Below, in pieces: positions 1 to 6,882 of a stretch of 64,000 bases of DNA. Every line of letters starts with the position of its first letter. Positions within the stretch are counted from its first letter, which is position 1. Source of the stretch: Fibrobacterota bacterium (GTDB taxonomy: Bacteria > Fibrobacterota > Chitinivibrionia > Chitinivibrionales > Chitinispirillaceae). Made by a program: the position numbers and the translations under genes. Location of the stretch: NCBI GenBank assembly GCA_023412475.1, contig JAEYNR010000079.1, positions 223,315-287,314 of the forward strand, written 5' to 3'. Below the pieces are notes generated by a model. It was not told the DNA's origin. It saw nothing but the letters and a program-made list of their open reading frames with translations, and ran no database searches.

Positions 1-39
1 GTATAGCAATTAGAAGAACCGTCCAGAAAACCATCATGA

Positions 40-240
40 GAAATCCGCCTTCCGACCATATATGGTCTGAGATTATGGGCGACAAAGAACGATCTCTTAC
101 CAATAAAAATCGAATGCTTGACGGATAAAGAAATGTTGCTCAAGACTTTGCATTTTAAAGAGATCAAGAATTTCGGCAACGGTATGATTTTTTCAATATT
201 GTTTATTTCAGTCCGTCAGCATACTGCCTGCTTAATCTAG
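40..240 (+). pseudogene. Fragment resembling the C-terminus of a LolA-like outer membrane lipoprotein-sorting protein
   Basis: Frame 1 is open from 40 to the TAG at 238-240 but is cut off upstream by TGA at 37 and TAG at 4. The peptide contains LWATKNDLLPIKIECLTD followed by KEMLLKTLHFKEIKNFGNG. This has the rhythm of the late strands of LolA/DUF4292-type lipoprotein-sorting proteins, where a P-x-K-I-x-x-x-D strand is followed by a K-T-L-x-F-x-x-I-K strand. There is no start codon or ribosome-binding site of its own and the usual last strands are missing. I read it as a decayed remnant; the family call is tentative. Confidence 0.3.
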
Positions 241-468
241 ACGATTTGAGTTACATTTGTAATACCGTTGACCACGGTATCAAAACGAAGCGATGGATGC
301 GGTCTGTGAACACATTGGAAAACGGTTTCGCTATCTGCAGCAAGGGTAGGCAAAACAACATCAGCCAGTAAGAGTGATTGAGCCACATCCGGATCGTATA
401 ATAATTTTTCCAGCATATTTTATCGCGAGTGCCATATTGCCAATGGTGTGATCAATTCGGTGTCTATC
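237..468 (-). pseudogene. Possible frameshifted small gene after the MinD ATPases
   Basis: An ATG at 466-468 lies ten bases past the stop of the upstream ATPase gene and reads only 16 codons (MIDTELITPLAIWHSR) before a stop. A second frame, from an ATG at 414-416, reads on as MLEKLLYDPDVAQSLLLADV and about 40 more residues to a TAG at 237-239. The two pieces together would make one small protein of about 75 residues if one frameshift is assumed. Its composition looks protein-like (acidic N-terminus, VVLPTL, VVNGITN). I do not recognise the family, and it overlaps the fragment on the other strand, so at most one of the two is real. Confidence 0.25.
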
Positions 469-477
469 ATAATACGT

Positions 478-1368
478 TCACACATTTTCGATAATTCTAT
501 TCCATATCTGTTTTATATCTAAAGACATTGCCGATTCCAGATATTCCACGACGCATTTTGATGCCCTTTGAGCAGTAGTGGCGATTTTGTCATATCGTAT
601 CAAACCCGCAAATGTCAAATTTTGCGATTGTGAATAGTTCTTTATCTCTTCTGTCTTCTCAGGATTAATATCCCACTTGTTGACACATACCATTGTTGGA
701 ATACCCAGTCGTTTTGTAAGCCCCGCTATTCTTCGGAGGTCATGATCACCTGACACTGTAGGTTCAGTAACAATTAGGGCTAAACTTGCTGCTGTGAGTG
801 ACGCAATAACCGGGCATCCGATACCCGGAGATCCGTCAATCAGCACATACATTGCATTTCTTTCTTCCGCAATCCGTTTAGCTTCATTGCGTACCAGCGT
901 TACCAATCTTCCTGAATTCTCCGATGCTATTCCAAGTTTTGCATGCACCATTGGTCCGAAAAGGGTATCGGAGATAAACCATTCTCCGCAAACTTCTTCA
1001 TTGAAGTCGATCGCTTGAGAAGGGCAGAATCGCACGCATACACCGCATCCTTCGCATGCAACCTGGTCGATTGAATACGCGATGCTTGGATAGGCACCCC
1101 AGGTTGTCCCATCACGAACTGCTTCGAATCTGCATACCTCGGTGCATTTCCCACAGCCGGTACACATATTGAGTTTGATGGAAGCCTTATGCCCGCTTCG
1201 GAATTCGGTTCGATTTCTGATGGTTGGCTTGAGGATCAGATGGAGATCCGCTGCATCGACATCACAGTCAGCGAATACTGCCTTTCCTGCCGCAATCGAC
1301 GCAAATGAAGCCGCAATGCTTGTTTTTCCTGTGCCACCTTTTCCACTGATAATAACGATTTCTTTCAT
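478..1368 (-). CDS. MinD/Mrp-family P-loop ATPase with two inserted [4Fe-4S] ferredoxin motifs
   Basis: The 296-residue protein starts with a deviant Walker A motif (SGKGGTGKTS, residues about 8-17) and the MinD signature DCDVDAADLH. A bacterial ferredoxin insert follows at about residues 67-120 with two complete cysteine sets, CTGCGKCTEVC and CEGCGVCVRFCP. The C-terminal half keeps IDGSPGIGCPV (Walker B region) and VTEPTVSGDHDL. This architecture is that of the paired ATPases in the orange-protein (ORP) operons of Desulfovibrio vulgaris (DVU2103/DVU2104 type), whose exact role is unsettled; metal-cluster handling or cell-division positioning has been proposed. The start overlaps the stop of the preceding ATPase by four bases, so the two are probably co-translated and may work as a heterodimer. 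The family call is secure; function is inferred. Confidence 0.88.
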   Translation of the reverse strand: MKEIVIISGKGGTGKTSIAASFASIAAGKAVFADCDVDAADLHLILKPTIRNRTEFRSGHKASIKLNMCTGCGKCTEVCRFEAVRDGTTWGAYPSIAYSIDQVACEGCGVCVRFCPSQAIDFNEEVCGEWFISDTLFGPMVHAKLGIASENSGRLVTLVRNEAKRIAEERNAMYVLIDGSPGIGCPVIASLTAASLALIVTEPTVSGDHDLRRIAGLTKRLGIPTMVCVNKWDINPEKTEEIKNYSQSQNLTFAGLIRYDKIATTAQRASKCVVEYLESAMSLDIKQIWNRIIENV

Positions 1369-2213
1369 GCATTAACTCGCTTTCGGATCGCTTTCCAGAG
1401 TTCCTCGAAGTTTTTATACATATCCGGAACGCCCTTCAGGATCATTTCTCCTTTTGAATAACATTCCGCAATTCTTCGATCATCCTGAATTTTGGTCAAA
1501 ATCTCTACTTGTCGCTTTTCACAGAAACTTTCTGCGTCCCGGTTACCAGCTTCTGCACGGTTGACAACAACACCATGTGGAATACCAAGCTCTTTGACCA
1601 TGTTAAGTGCCAGTCCGAGATCATTGAGTCCAAATGGGGTCGGCTCAGTAATGAGAACAACAAAATCCGCATCCCGAATCGAGGCGATTACCGGACACGA
1701 TGTTCCCGGAGGGGCATCTATGAAGTTCACTTCATTGCTGCGAATCTGCCGAAGAACACAACGGATAAGAGGTGGGCTCATTGCTTCACCAATATTGAGT
1801 CGACCATGAACGAATCCGATCCTCCCAGAGTTTCCCGATTCAACGAATCCTATTTCGCGCGGCTGCTCCTGTATCGCATGATGAGGGCAGACTAACGTAC
1901 ATCCGCCACATCCATGGCAGAGTTCAGGAAATACTATAACGTTTTTTCCAAGTCTTACAAGTGCTTTGTATTCACAGAACCTGACACATTCTCCGCAGGC
2001 ATCACATTTAGATTCGTCAATAACTGGGACAGGAATCGTTGATGATATTTTATCACCAAGAACAGGATTCAGAAATAAATGACCATTAGGCTCTTCGACA
2101 TCGCAATCAAGGTATACCACTTTATCGCTACTTTCACTTAAGAAGAGAGCGAGATTGGTTGAAATGGTGGTCTTTCCAGTTCCGCCTTTACCGCTGGCAA
2201 TGGCTATTTTCAT
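1365..2213 (-). CDS. MinD/Mrp-family P-loop ATPase with two [4Fe-4S] ferredoxin motifs (second of pair)
   Basis: The 282-residue product has Walker A SGKGGTGKTTIS at its start, DCDVEEPNGHLFL after it, then a ferredoxin insert with CDACGECVRFC and CHGCGGCTLVCP, both with four cysteines. The ATPase fold resumes with IDAPPGTSCPV and ITEPTPFGLNDL. It is a paralogue of the next gene downstream, which it overlaps by four bases (ATGA). Such pairs with ferredoxin inserts typically sit with NifX/MTH1175-like proteins, as they do here. The gene also overlaps the end of the upstream TrmO-like gene by 26 bases, which is long for a translational coupling overlap and suggests the TrmO end may have been extended or rearranged. 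Confidence 0.88.
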   Translation of the reverse strand: MKIAIASGKGGTGKTTISTNLALFLSESSDKVVYLDCDVEEPNGHLFLNPVLGDKISSTIPVPVIDESKCDACGECVRFCEYKALVRLGKNVIVFPELCHGCGGCTLVCPHHAIQEQPREIGFVESGNSGRIGFVHGRLNIGEAMSPPLIRCVLRQIRSNEVNFIDAPPGTSCPVIASIRDADFVVLITEPTPFGLNDLGLALNMVKELGIPHGVVVNRAEAGNRDAESFCEKRQVEILTKIQDDRRIAECYSKGEMILKGVPDMYKNFEELWKAIRKRVNA

Positions 2214-2547
2214 GAGACTTTTTCCTTTCCTGCATTACCCGATATCCACGCTTACCTCTCTTAGCGGTATCTTTTGAGATGACCGCTTTCTGCCACCCAT
2301 TGCGAGCATCAGGGAAACAGTCAAAAAGACTTGAATAGTGTTTTATATTCAATACTGGCGTGCCGTCAAGAATATCAATTCCCTGTATAGACAAGACGGA
2401 TCTATCACCTTTTATTAGTCGAACAATAGGCAGTCCGATAGGATTGGGACGGCAGGGAGATCGAGTAGCAAATACGCCGTGCTCGGAATCTTCCAGTATA
2501 TGCACACTTTTAATAAAACCGATAAGTTTTACATACAGAATATTCAT
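2188..2547 (-). CDS. TrmO-like tRNA m6t6A37 methyltransferase, N-terminally truncated
   Basis: The 119-residue protein contains the hallmark of the TrmO/UPF0066 (YaeB) family: HGVFATRSPCRPNPIGL, followed by the DGTPVLNIKHY strand and a FDCFPDAR motif. Family members methylate N6-threonylcarbamoyl-adenosine 37 in tRNA using SAM. Full proteins have roughly 70 more residues at the N-terminus, including an I-G-x-I-x-[ST]-P strand and an H-x-F loop. Here MNILYVKLIGFIKSVHILEDSE runs straight into the ATRSP motif, so the first part of the barrel is missing. The ATG overlaps the preceding stop by four bases, which argues for continued translation. It could be a remnant kept in frame, or a reduced variant with another role in this redox cluster. 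Confidence 0.65.
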   Translation of the reverse strand: MNILYVKLIGFIKSVHILEDSEHGVFATRSPCRPNPIGLPIVRLIKGDRSVLSIQGIDILDGTPVLNIKHYSSLFDCFPDARNGWQKAVISKDTAKRGKRGYRVMQERKKSHENSHCQR

Positions 2548-2873
2548 TGATTAGTCTTCCTTTGGGATGACATGGGAACAGAATGTGCGTTCATTTCGTT
2601 GAATTCTGCATCATGCATGTTCCTGAAGGCGATATTTTTGATCTTAGGAGTTAATGATAAATGTACGATCCGACGAATCATGCTAGAAGAATTCAATAAA
2701 TCACGCAACACCGCAGCAACAAGCGGTACAGCAATACCAAGCAGCCAACTTGGTCTCCCGTAAAATATCGTGCGTGGCATGCTTCGATAACCGAATTTAG
2801 TGTAACATCCGCCCTTTCCACGTCCAGATCCTGGGCCAAAACCCAGAGGCCCTGTTCCATCACGTAATGGCAT
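2544..2873 (-). CDS. DUF5320-type small protein with glycine-rich N-terminus
   Basis: I place the start at the ATG at 2871-2873 because AAGGAGG lies seven bases upstream and because the family begins with MP-x-x-D-x-TGP. The protein opens MPLRDGTGPLGFGPGSGRGK, the conserved glycine-rich DUF5320 signature, then has a hydrophobic stretch (WLLGIAVPLVAAVLRDLL) that could lie in or on the membrane and a polar tail. DUF5320 proteins have no proven function but recur beside NifX-like proteins, FmdB and MinD ATPases in anaerobes. A second member is found at 4637-4972. The stop overlaps the start of the TrmO-like gene. Confidence 0.72.
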   Translation of the reverse strand: MPLRDGTGPLGFGPGSGRGKGGCYTKFGYRSMPRTIFYGRPSWLLGIAVPLVAAVLRDLLNSSSMIRRIVHLSLTPKIKNIAFRNMHDAEFNEMNAHSVPMSSQRKTNQ

Positions 2874-2903
2874 AATTATCCTCCTTGTAATTTTATTCAC
2901 TAA

Positions 2904-3071
2904 TTACAAACTCAAGGCTCCCTGCGGGCATTCAGATATGCATGCTCCGCACTCGAGCCACGTGTCACTTACTTGCGCTTTGCCATTCTTCATCTCTATT
3001 GCATCAATTGGGCACATAACTTTGCATGCCGCACATCCAGTGCATTTTTCCTTGTCCACTTTTACAGCCAT
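2904..3071 (-). CDS. Small 2[4Fe-4S]-type ferredoxin lacking one cluster ligand
   Basis: The ATG at 3069-3071 is preceded by GGAGG at a good distance; a longer upstream reading frame exists but has no such site. The 55-residue product has a complete first motif (CTGCAACKVMCP, cysteines at about 10, 13, 16 and 20). In the second motif (WLECGACISECP) the first cysteine position is tryptophan, encoded by TGG, one base from cysteine TGT/TGC. By the usual cross-ligation pattern, cluster I would be complete and cluster II would have three cysteines. It probably donates electrons within the ORP-like cluster. Ferredoxin identity is certain; whether the second site holds [3Fe-4S], a labile [4Fe-4S] or nothing is not visible. 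Confidence 0.87.
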   Translation of the reverse strand: MAVKVDKEKCTGCAACKVMCPIDAIEMKNGKAQVSDTWLECGACISECPQGALSL

Positions 3072-3087
3072 TTTTCCCTCCAAAAGT

Positions 3088-3393
3088 TTATTTGTGACTA
3101 TCAACCCGATTCCCATTGGATTTGCTTGATGTTTCGCACTTCTGTCTACCACAGAATGAATCTCTGCCGCAACACGGCGTTTCTCTTCCACAACGAGAAC
3201 CTGAATTTTGCGTACTCGGATAATCGTTACTGTGGAACCCGGCACCCTTGAAAATCACTCCACCACCCGTGCTTATAATTCGCTCAACCGACTCTTTGCA
3301 AGATGGGCATTTCGTCAAAGGTGCATCGATCATACTTTGAAATTCTTCGAATTTTATTCCGCATGACCTGCATTTGTATTCATACGTGGGCAT
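3088..3393 (-). CDS. FmdB-family zinc ribbon protein
   Basis: The start MPTYEYKCRSCGIKFEEFQS, with a second pair CPSCK at about residue 35, is the classic FmdB/CxxC_CxxC_SSSS regulatory-protein zinc ribbon. An AGGAG sits before the ATG. The N-terminal 45 residues are the zinc ribbon; the rest is a polar tail rich in cysteine and glycine (SRCGRETPCCGRDSFCGRQK) that may bind further metal. FmdB proteins are often found next to metalloenzyme and formamidase or amidase operons, with a proposed regulatory role but no proven target. It lies between the ferredoxin (16 bases downstream) and the small Cys protein upstream, so it is probably part of the same transcript. Confidence 0.82.
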   Translation of the reverse strand: MPTYEYKCRSCGIKFEEFQSMIDAPLTKCPSCKESVERIISTGGGVIFKGAGFHSNDYPSTQNSGSRCGRETPCCGRDSFCGRQKCETSSKSNGNRVDSHK

Positions 3394-3411
3394 GTAGTAA
3401 CTCCTGAAGGA

Positions 3412-3585
3412 TCAATAATTGTAAATTCCACGAGTCATGGTCTGTGCGCATTTTGGACATTTCTTCTGATTGCAGGGCTGTCCTTGCAGGTGTGGTTCAC
3501 GATGGCCGCATGCTTGACATACACATTCGCCACCTGGACCAGGACCCTCGCCACCCATTCTTCCCATTGCTTGTCCATTAGCCAT
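3412..3585 (-). CDS. 57-residue Gly- and Cys-rich zinc-ribbon-like small protein
   Basis: A short reading frame starts at the ATG at 3583-3585, with GGAGG six bases upstream, and ends at TGA 3412-3414. The peptide begins MANGQAMGRMGGEGPGPGGE, then has CVCQACGH and, about 20 residues later, CPKCAQTM: two CxxC-type knuckles typical of a zinc or iron ribbon (about residues 21-26 and 43-46). It sits 18 bases before fmdB in the same direction. Small Gly-rich CxxC proteins accompany NifX/DUF5320 clusters in other anaerobes. No function can be assigned beyond probable metal binding. The strong ribosome-binding site and cysteine spacing make it a convincing gene despite its size. Confidence 0.72.
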   Translation of the reverse strand: MANGQAMGRMGGEGPGPGGECVCQACGHREPHLQGQPCNQKKCPKCAQTMTRGIYNY

Positions 3586-3626
3586 TTTGCACCTCCATTT
3601 TGATTAATCGAGAATATTTCTGTTAC

Positions 3627-4499
3627 TCAGCTATTACTGTGTGATCTATTATCACTTATTACAAACGATCCTACAGGATATCCGGCATCTCGTGCGATAA
3701 CCGGACATTTCACTTGAAAGAGAAAGAAAATTCTCTTATGGGTAATGCCGCTAAGTGTTTCAAAGTTGCCTTGCCCTTTGGCGATGATTACATCGGCATT
3801 ATTAAAAACCTGCTTGAACTCTGATGAACAATCTTCCAGAATTGTCCCTGGAGCATCAGAACCATTAGGAATTACTTTAACGATTTCTGTAAGCCCAACC
3901 AAATGAGCGTCATCAAGTGTTGCATCATTAATTACCGGTATACCTCGGACAGCACAGGTTATCTTCTTGTAAGGCATTTCTTCGATCAAGTAACGATCGA
4001 ATACTATTTCTCCAGCATTATCACATAAAAAGAGGATGTTTTTCGCTGCCCTTATCGCTTCTCTAAGGTTTGACAAGGCGACAGAGTCAATTGAAACTTC
4101 GGTTGCCTTGTCAAAACTGGACAGCACATCAATTTCGCTCAGATTACTATTTTTGCCGAAATCAATTATGTTAGCAGCAATAGCCAATTTTACCTTTGTT
4201 TCAAATTTGTCTTGTTTCAAATTAACGGAATTTTGCATAGATAACAACAAATCAGAAGCAAAACGATTGAAGTGCTGCTTATTATGTGCGTAAGGGTCCT
4301 TTTCACTGATTGTTTTCGAAACAATGCGGTGAATTTTTTGTGCGATGGCTGGTGGAGTTGTGTTGTAATCGATATCTGCCAATTCGTAGAAAACCGAACT
4401 CATAACACTTTTTATCTGATCATCATTTGCATTGCAGTTTGCCAATGACCCCAGTGCCTGGTTAACAAAACACGGAAGACATTCAAAATAGGTTTGCAT
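3627..4499 (-). CDS. ARMT1-like/DUF89 damage-control phosphatase family protein
   Basis: The 290-residue protein starts MQTYFECLPCFVNQALGS, the conserved N-terminal ECLPC segment of the bacterial and archaeal DUF89 branch. It continues with LFLCDNAGEIVFDRYLIEEM (the metal-binding D-N-A-G-E motif), VRGIPVINDATLDDA, VIPNGSDAPG and DVIIAKGQGNFETLSG. These are the conserved metal- and phosphate-binding motifs of the family, whose members act as metal-dependent phosphatases on damaged or surplus phosphometabolites. All key acidic residues appear intact and the length is normal. In anaerobes this branch is often adjacent to NifX/MinD proteins, as here. The physiological substrate is unknown. Confidence 0.85.
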   Translation of the reverse strand: MQTYFECLPCFVNQALGSLANCNANDDQIKSVMSSVFYELADIDYNTTPPAIAQKIHRIVSKTISEKDPYAHNKQHFNRFASDLLLSMQNSVNLKQDKFETKVKLAIAANIIDFGKNSNLSEIDVLSSFDKATEVSIDSVALSNLREAIRAAKNILFLCDNAGEIVFDRYLIEEMPYKKITCAVRGIPVINDATLDDAHLVGLTEIVKVIPNGSDAPGTILEDCSSEFKQVFNNADVIIAKGQGNFETLSGITHKRIFFLFQVKCPVIARDAGYPVGSFVISDNRSHSNS

Positions 4500-4536
4500 T
4501 ATAATTTTAGTCCAGTGAATATATTTTTATGCAGAT

Positions 4537-4577
4537 CCCGGCTCTGGCTATCTTTTGCAGAATGATACAAAGCCGGG
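4537..4577. other. Inverted repeat CCCGGCT/AGCCGGG
   Basis: A seven-base perfect arm pair (4537-4543 and 4571-4577) with a 27-base loop lies in the gap between the DUF5320 gene stop and the DUF89 start. On the minus strand it would form in the leader of the DUF89 message. It could be an attenuator or a processing site; there is no adjoining T-run. Confidence 0.4.
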
Positions 4578-4608
4578 AATTTTAGAAGCCATTACTTATT
4601 AACAAGAA

Positions 4609-4627
4609 TTACCGCTTCTGGCGGTAA
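4609..4627 (-). terminator. Compact hairpin TTACCGC/GCGGTAA after the DUF5320 gene
   Basis: A perfect seven-base stem with a five-base loop sits ten bases past the stop codon of the minus-strand DUF5320 gene. The following minus-strand bases are only weakly T-rich (ATTCTTG), so it may be a partial terminator or an mRNA 3'-end stabiliser that splits the ORP-like cluster into two expression units. Confidence 0.45.
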
Positions 4628-4636
4628 CAATTTGAC

Positions 4637-4972
4637 TCACTTTTTGTCCGCTTCAAGTGCAGAAATTCTGCTGTTTAAAACTTGAAGAGCTTCTCCATAA
4701 TTTTTAGCTTGAATTTTAAGCATGGAAAGCTCATCGGTCTGCGGGTAGGAAATAACAGACTGAGAGCTGGTCTGAGCTCTGCCAAATGCATAGCCACGCT
4801 TCGATCCCAAGCCCCTGCAAAAGCCCTGACCATGTCTCCGCCCCAGTCCCATACCACCTCTTCCCGGTAACGCATCCATGAAACCAGGTACGCTATTGCC
4901 TGTGCAAAACCCTTTACCTCTACCAGTCTTCGGCCCCATTCCCATTGGACCAGTTCTGTCTCCGCTTGGCAT
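4637..4972 (-). CDS. DUF5320-type glycine-rich protein with C-terminal coiled coil
   Basis: The start is set at the ATG at 4970-4972, because GGAGG precedes it and the family begins MP-x-x-D-x-TGP; an in-frame ATG four codons earlier lacks a site. The product starts MPSGDRTGPMGMGPKTGRGK, then has a glycine/arginine-rich stretch with phenylalanine and cysteine (about residues 20-65). It ends with a predicted helix (LSMLKIQAKNYGEALQVLNS and on) whose heptad spacing suits a short coiled coil. It is a paralogue, by its N-terminus, of the 2544-2873 product. Function is unknown; the constant company of NifX and MinD proteins suggests a partner or scaffold for metal-cluster proteins. Confidence 0.75.
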   Translation of the reverse strand: MPSGDRTGPMGMGPKTGRGKGFCTGNSVPGFMDALPGRGGMGLGRRHGQGFCRGLGSKRGYAFGRAQTSSQSVISYPQTDELSMLKIQAKNYGEALQVLNSRISALEADKK

Positions 4973-5019
4973 AAATACCTCCATTGAAAAGATTTACTTC
5001 ATACACACCAGAGGGTGTG

Positions 5020-5532
5020 CTATTTGACTTTATAAAATTTCCCATCGGCTTTAACAACACAGACACCATTTTGGATGATTTTACAGTTCATCGAATACAA
5101 AACACTGTAATTTATTGCTATTATAGATGTTTCAAGCTTTGTCATGGTATCAATCAAAACAGGTTTGCGATACTTGATCGATAAATTTACGGTATATCCG
5201 ACTATGTTATGCCCCATGAGACATTGCGCCATCGAGGCATCAATAATAGCAGCAATGACTCCACCATGAGACATTGTATCGTAGCCCTGTTGTGAGGCAT
5301 TACAGTTGAAACTACCATGAAAAGTACCTGCATCATCAAACCAGAATCTCAAGTCAGGAACAATTGATGGTTTCCGATTAAAAAGACATTGTGAGTGATA
5401 CTTTGCTTTTAGACAGGCAAGAGTTTGTTCATATTTCAATGCACCCTCTACGCTCTCATCCATGCCCTCGGTCTTATTCAATACTGCAACAGGTTTATCT
5501 GATTCTGCAATATACGCGGTCAATGGTCGCAA
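5020..5532 (-). CDS. PaaI-like hotdog-fold thioesterase
   Basis: The 170-residue protein has a central hotdog segment with the 4HBT/PaaI core SHGGVIAAIIDASMAQCLMG (about residues 88-107) followed by VNLSIKYRKPV. The aspartate in AIIDASMA is at the position used as catalytic base in PaaI-type acyl-CoA thioesterases. Upstream, the FHGSFNCN strand and a proline-rich loop also match the family. The N-terminal 50 residues are an extension without a recognisable domain. It overlaps the end of the NifX-like gene by 13 bases, so it belongs to the same transcript. Its link to the metal-cluster genes is unclear; the substrate cannot be deduced. Confidence 0.7.
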   Translation of the reverse strand: MRPLTAYIAESDKPVAVLNKTEGMDESVEGALKYEQTLACLKAKYHSQCLFNRKPSIVPDLRFWFDDAGTFHGSFNCNASQQGYDTMSHGGVIAAIIDASMAQCLMGHNIVGYTVNLSIKYRKPVLIDTMTKLETSIIAINYSVLYSMNCKIIQNGVCVVKADGKFYKVK

Positions 5533-5858
5533 ACATTGCCTCCTGTTAAAAGTTCTCCTTTGAGCCAGTCCAGCACTATGGTCTGCGGATGCTCTGATGG
5601 TGCACCAACAACGACCTGAATCCCAAACTGTTGAAAAAGCTGTTGTGCTCTCGTCCCCATTCCTCCAGCTATGATGACATTTACTCCTTTATCATGAAGC
5701 CATTTGGGCAAAACACCTGGTTCGTGCGGAGGCGGTAGCGCATCCTCTTTTCCAGTGATTGTTTTTGATTGCTGGTCCACAGTTACGATAACGAATTTTT
5801 CACAATGTCCGAAATGCATGCAGAGCTTTCCTTCTGCTGTTGGTATGGCAATTTTCAC
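5520..5858 (-). CDS. NifX/NifB/MTH1175-type dinitrogenase iron-molybdenum cofactor domain protein
   Basis: The 112-residue protein starts MKIAIPTAEGKLCMHFGHCE, and the phrase VNVIIAGGMGTRAQQLFQQ at about residues 60-78 is the glycine-rich G-G-M-G-x-R/K motif of this RNaseH-like fold family. The N-terminal CMHFGHCE histidine/cysteine set is typical of the branch that binds metal clusters. Related proteins carry or deliver Fe-S or Mo-containing clusters in NifX, NafY and orange protein (ORP). No nif genes are seen in the window, so an ORP-like or Fe-S storage role is more likely than nitrogenase assembly. It precedes the thioesterase gene and follows two paralogues. Confidence 0.85.
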   Translation of the reverse strand: MKIAIPTAEGKLCMHFGHCEKFVIVTVDQQSKTITGKEDALPPPHEPGVLPKWLHDKGVNVIIAGGMGTRAQQLFQQFGIQVVVGAPSEHPQTIVLDWLKGELLTGGNVCDH

Positions 5859-5903
5859 ATAACCTCCCGTAGTTTTATATAGTTTAGATTTACAATAAAA
5901 AAC

Positions 5904-6263
5904 TTACCAATGTCCCTCAACATCGGAAGACTCTATTTTCGTGAGCTTCCCTGCTTGAAACAAATTGATTGCGTTCTGAACGGTTCCATTCGAAACGGTA
6001 TATACAGAGACGTTGGCACTGTTAAGTGCTGTAAACGCTTTAGGTCCACAATGGCCGCTTATAACCACCTCACATCCTGCATCGACCAGCTTAGCCGCAG
6101 ATTGAATTCCTGCTCCCTGGGCTGCCTGGAGGTTCTGCTTGTTATCGATAACCTCCCACGTCTTCAACTGGTCATCGTAGACCATAAACACTTTAGCCCT
6201 GCCAAATCGTGGGTCAACAGGACTGTCCGTTTGTGGTTTTTCCGCTGTGATAGCAATTTTCAT
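5904..6263 (-). CDS. NifX/MTH1175-type iron-molybdenum cofactor domain protein (ORP-like)
   Basis: The 119-residue product starts MKIAITAEKPQTDSPVDPRF with FGRAKVFMVYDD following; this is the MTH1175-like domain opening (V-D-x-R-F-G-R-A). It continues with VVISGHCGPKAFTALNSANV, the conserved G-x-x-G-P-K-A-F-x-x-L loop. A good ribosome-binding site (AGGAG) precedes the ATG. This is the subfamily closest in motif to orange protein, which in Desulfovibrio gigas binds a Mo-Cu sulfide cluster non-covalently. It lies 45 bases from the next NifX gene. A similar family member at 20194-20568 is the third subtype in this window. Confidence 0.86.
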   Translation of the reverse strand: MKIAITAEKPQTDSPVDPRFGRAKVFMVYDDQLKTWEVIDNKQNLQAAQGAGIQSAAKLVDAGCEVVISGHCGPKAFTALNSANVSVYTVSNGTVQNAINLFQAGKLTKIESSDVEGHW

Positions 6264-6395
6264 TCATCTTCTCCTTTGATAAGATAAGAATTCGGCAGAA
6301 TACATCATGCAAATAGCTCATTTAGTAATAACAATTTGAATCCGATTATCGAAGTTAGTCCAAAAAAAAGTGGTGTTTGCTATAGGTATATTCAG

Positions 6396-6785
6396 TCATT
6401 CTATTAAACTGCTAAAGCAATTTCCTCGATTACGCTGTTTTCTGCCTTTACAGATTCGTCTTCGGCATCCAGGCATGGAATATAATGATGTTATATCTTT
6501 GTTATTGCGAAAAGAGGCGATAATATCAGCAACAGGTCCACTGATCCAGGAAACAACCTTGACACCGTTTTCAAGCAAAGCTGCGTTACCGATATTCGAA
6601 ATAGCCCCACAGATCAAAATGTTTACACCAGCTTCTTTACATGCAAATGCTTTTTCGGCAATTGTAAAATTGCTTATATCGATTGAGGTGTCGCTTCCAT
6701 CGGACTTGAATATCAACAAGCAACATGCTGAATCATAGAGTGGTGAGACGATTTTGTTCCAGTTGGTGATTGCAATTGTTTCCAT
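6396..6785 (-). CDS. Divergent NifX-like protein with basic Cys-containing tail
   Basis: The 129-residue protein starts METIAITNWNKIVSPLYDSA, the expected first strand of NifX-like domains (I-x-x-W-x-x-x-I-S-P-x-F-D-x-A), followed by CLLIF and VNILICGAISNIGNAALLEN. It has ISNIG in place of the usual G-M-G glycine loop. The C-terminal tail is basic with a short CRRRICKGRKQRNRGNC segment. It is the first gene after the sigma-54 activator in the direction of transcription and lies directly behind a sigma-54-like promoter. Only five bases separate the predicted transcript start from the ATG and no ribosome-binding site is visible, so the message could be nearly leaderless or the promoter call could be wrong. 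Confidence 0.72.
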   Translation of the reverse strand: METIAITNWNKIVSPLYDSACCLLIFKSDGSDTSIDISNFTIAEKAFACKEAGVNILICGAISNIGNAALLENGVKVVSWISGPVADIIASFRNNKDITSLYSMPGCRRRICKGRKQRNRGNCFSSLIE

Positions 6786-6800
6786 TACAGAGTGCTCATA

Positions 6801-6816
6801 TGCTATTTCCGTGCCA
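6801..6816 (-). promoter_or_regulatory. Candidate sigma-54 (-24/-12) promoter for the ORP-like cluster
   Basis: Reading the minus strand from 6816, the sequence is TGGCACGGAAATAGCA. It matches the RpoN consensus TGGCAC-N5-TTGCA at all but one base, with the required GG-to-GC spacing. An RpoN activator gene lies just upstream and the NifX-like gene just downstream. The predicted transcript start is only about five bases before the ATG, and the adjacent CATATG palindrome resembles the one before the DUF134 operon, so it could instead be an operator. Confidence 0.5.
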
Positions 6817-6882
6817 GATTAGAAAAAGGCCTTTATTTTAAAGGAAATCGACCATTTCTATTAAAATAATGTAGCATTAGCT

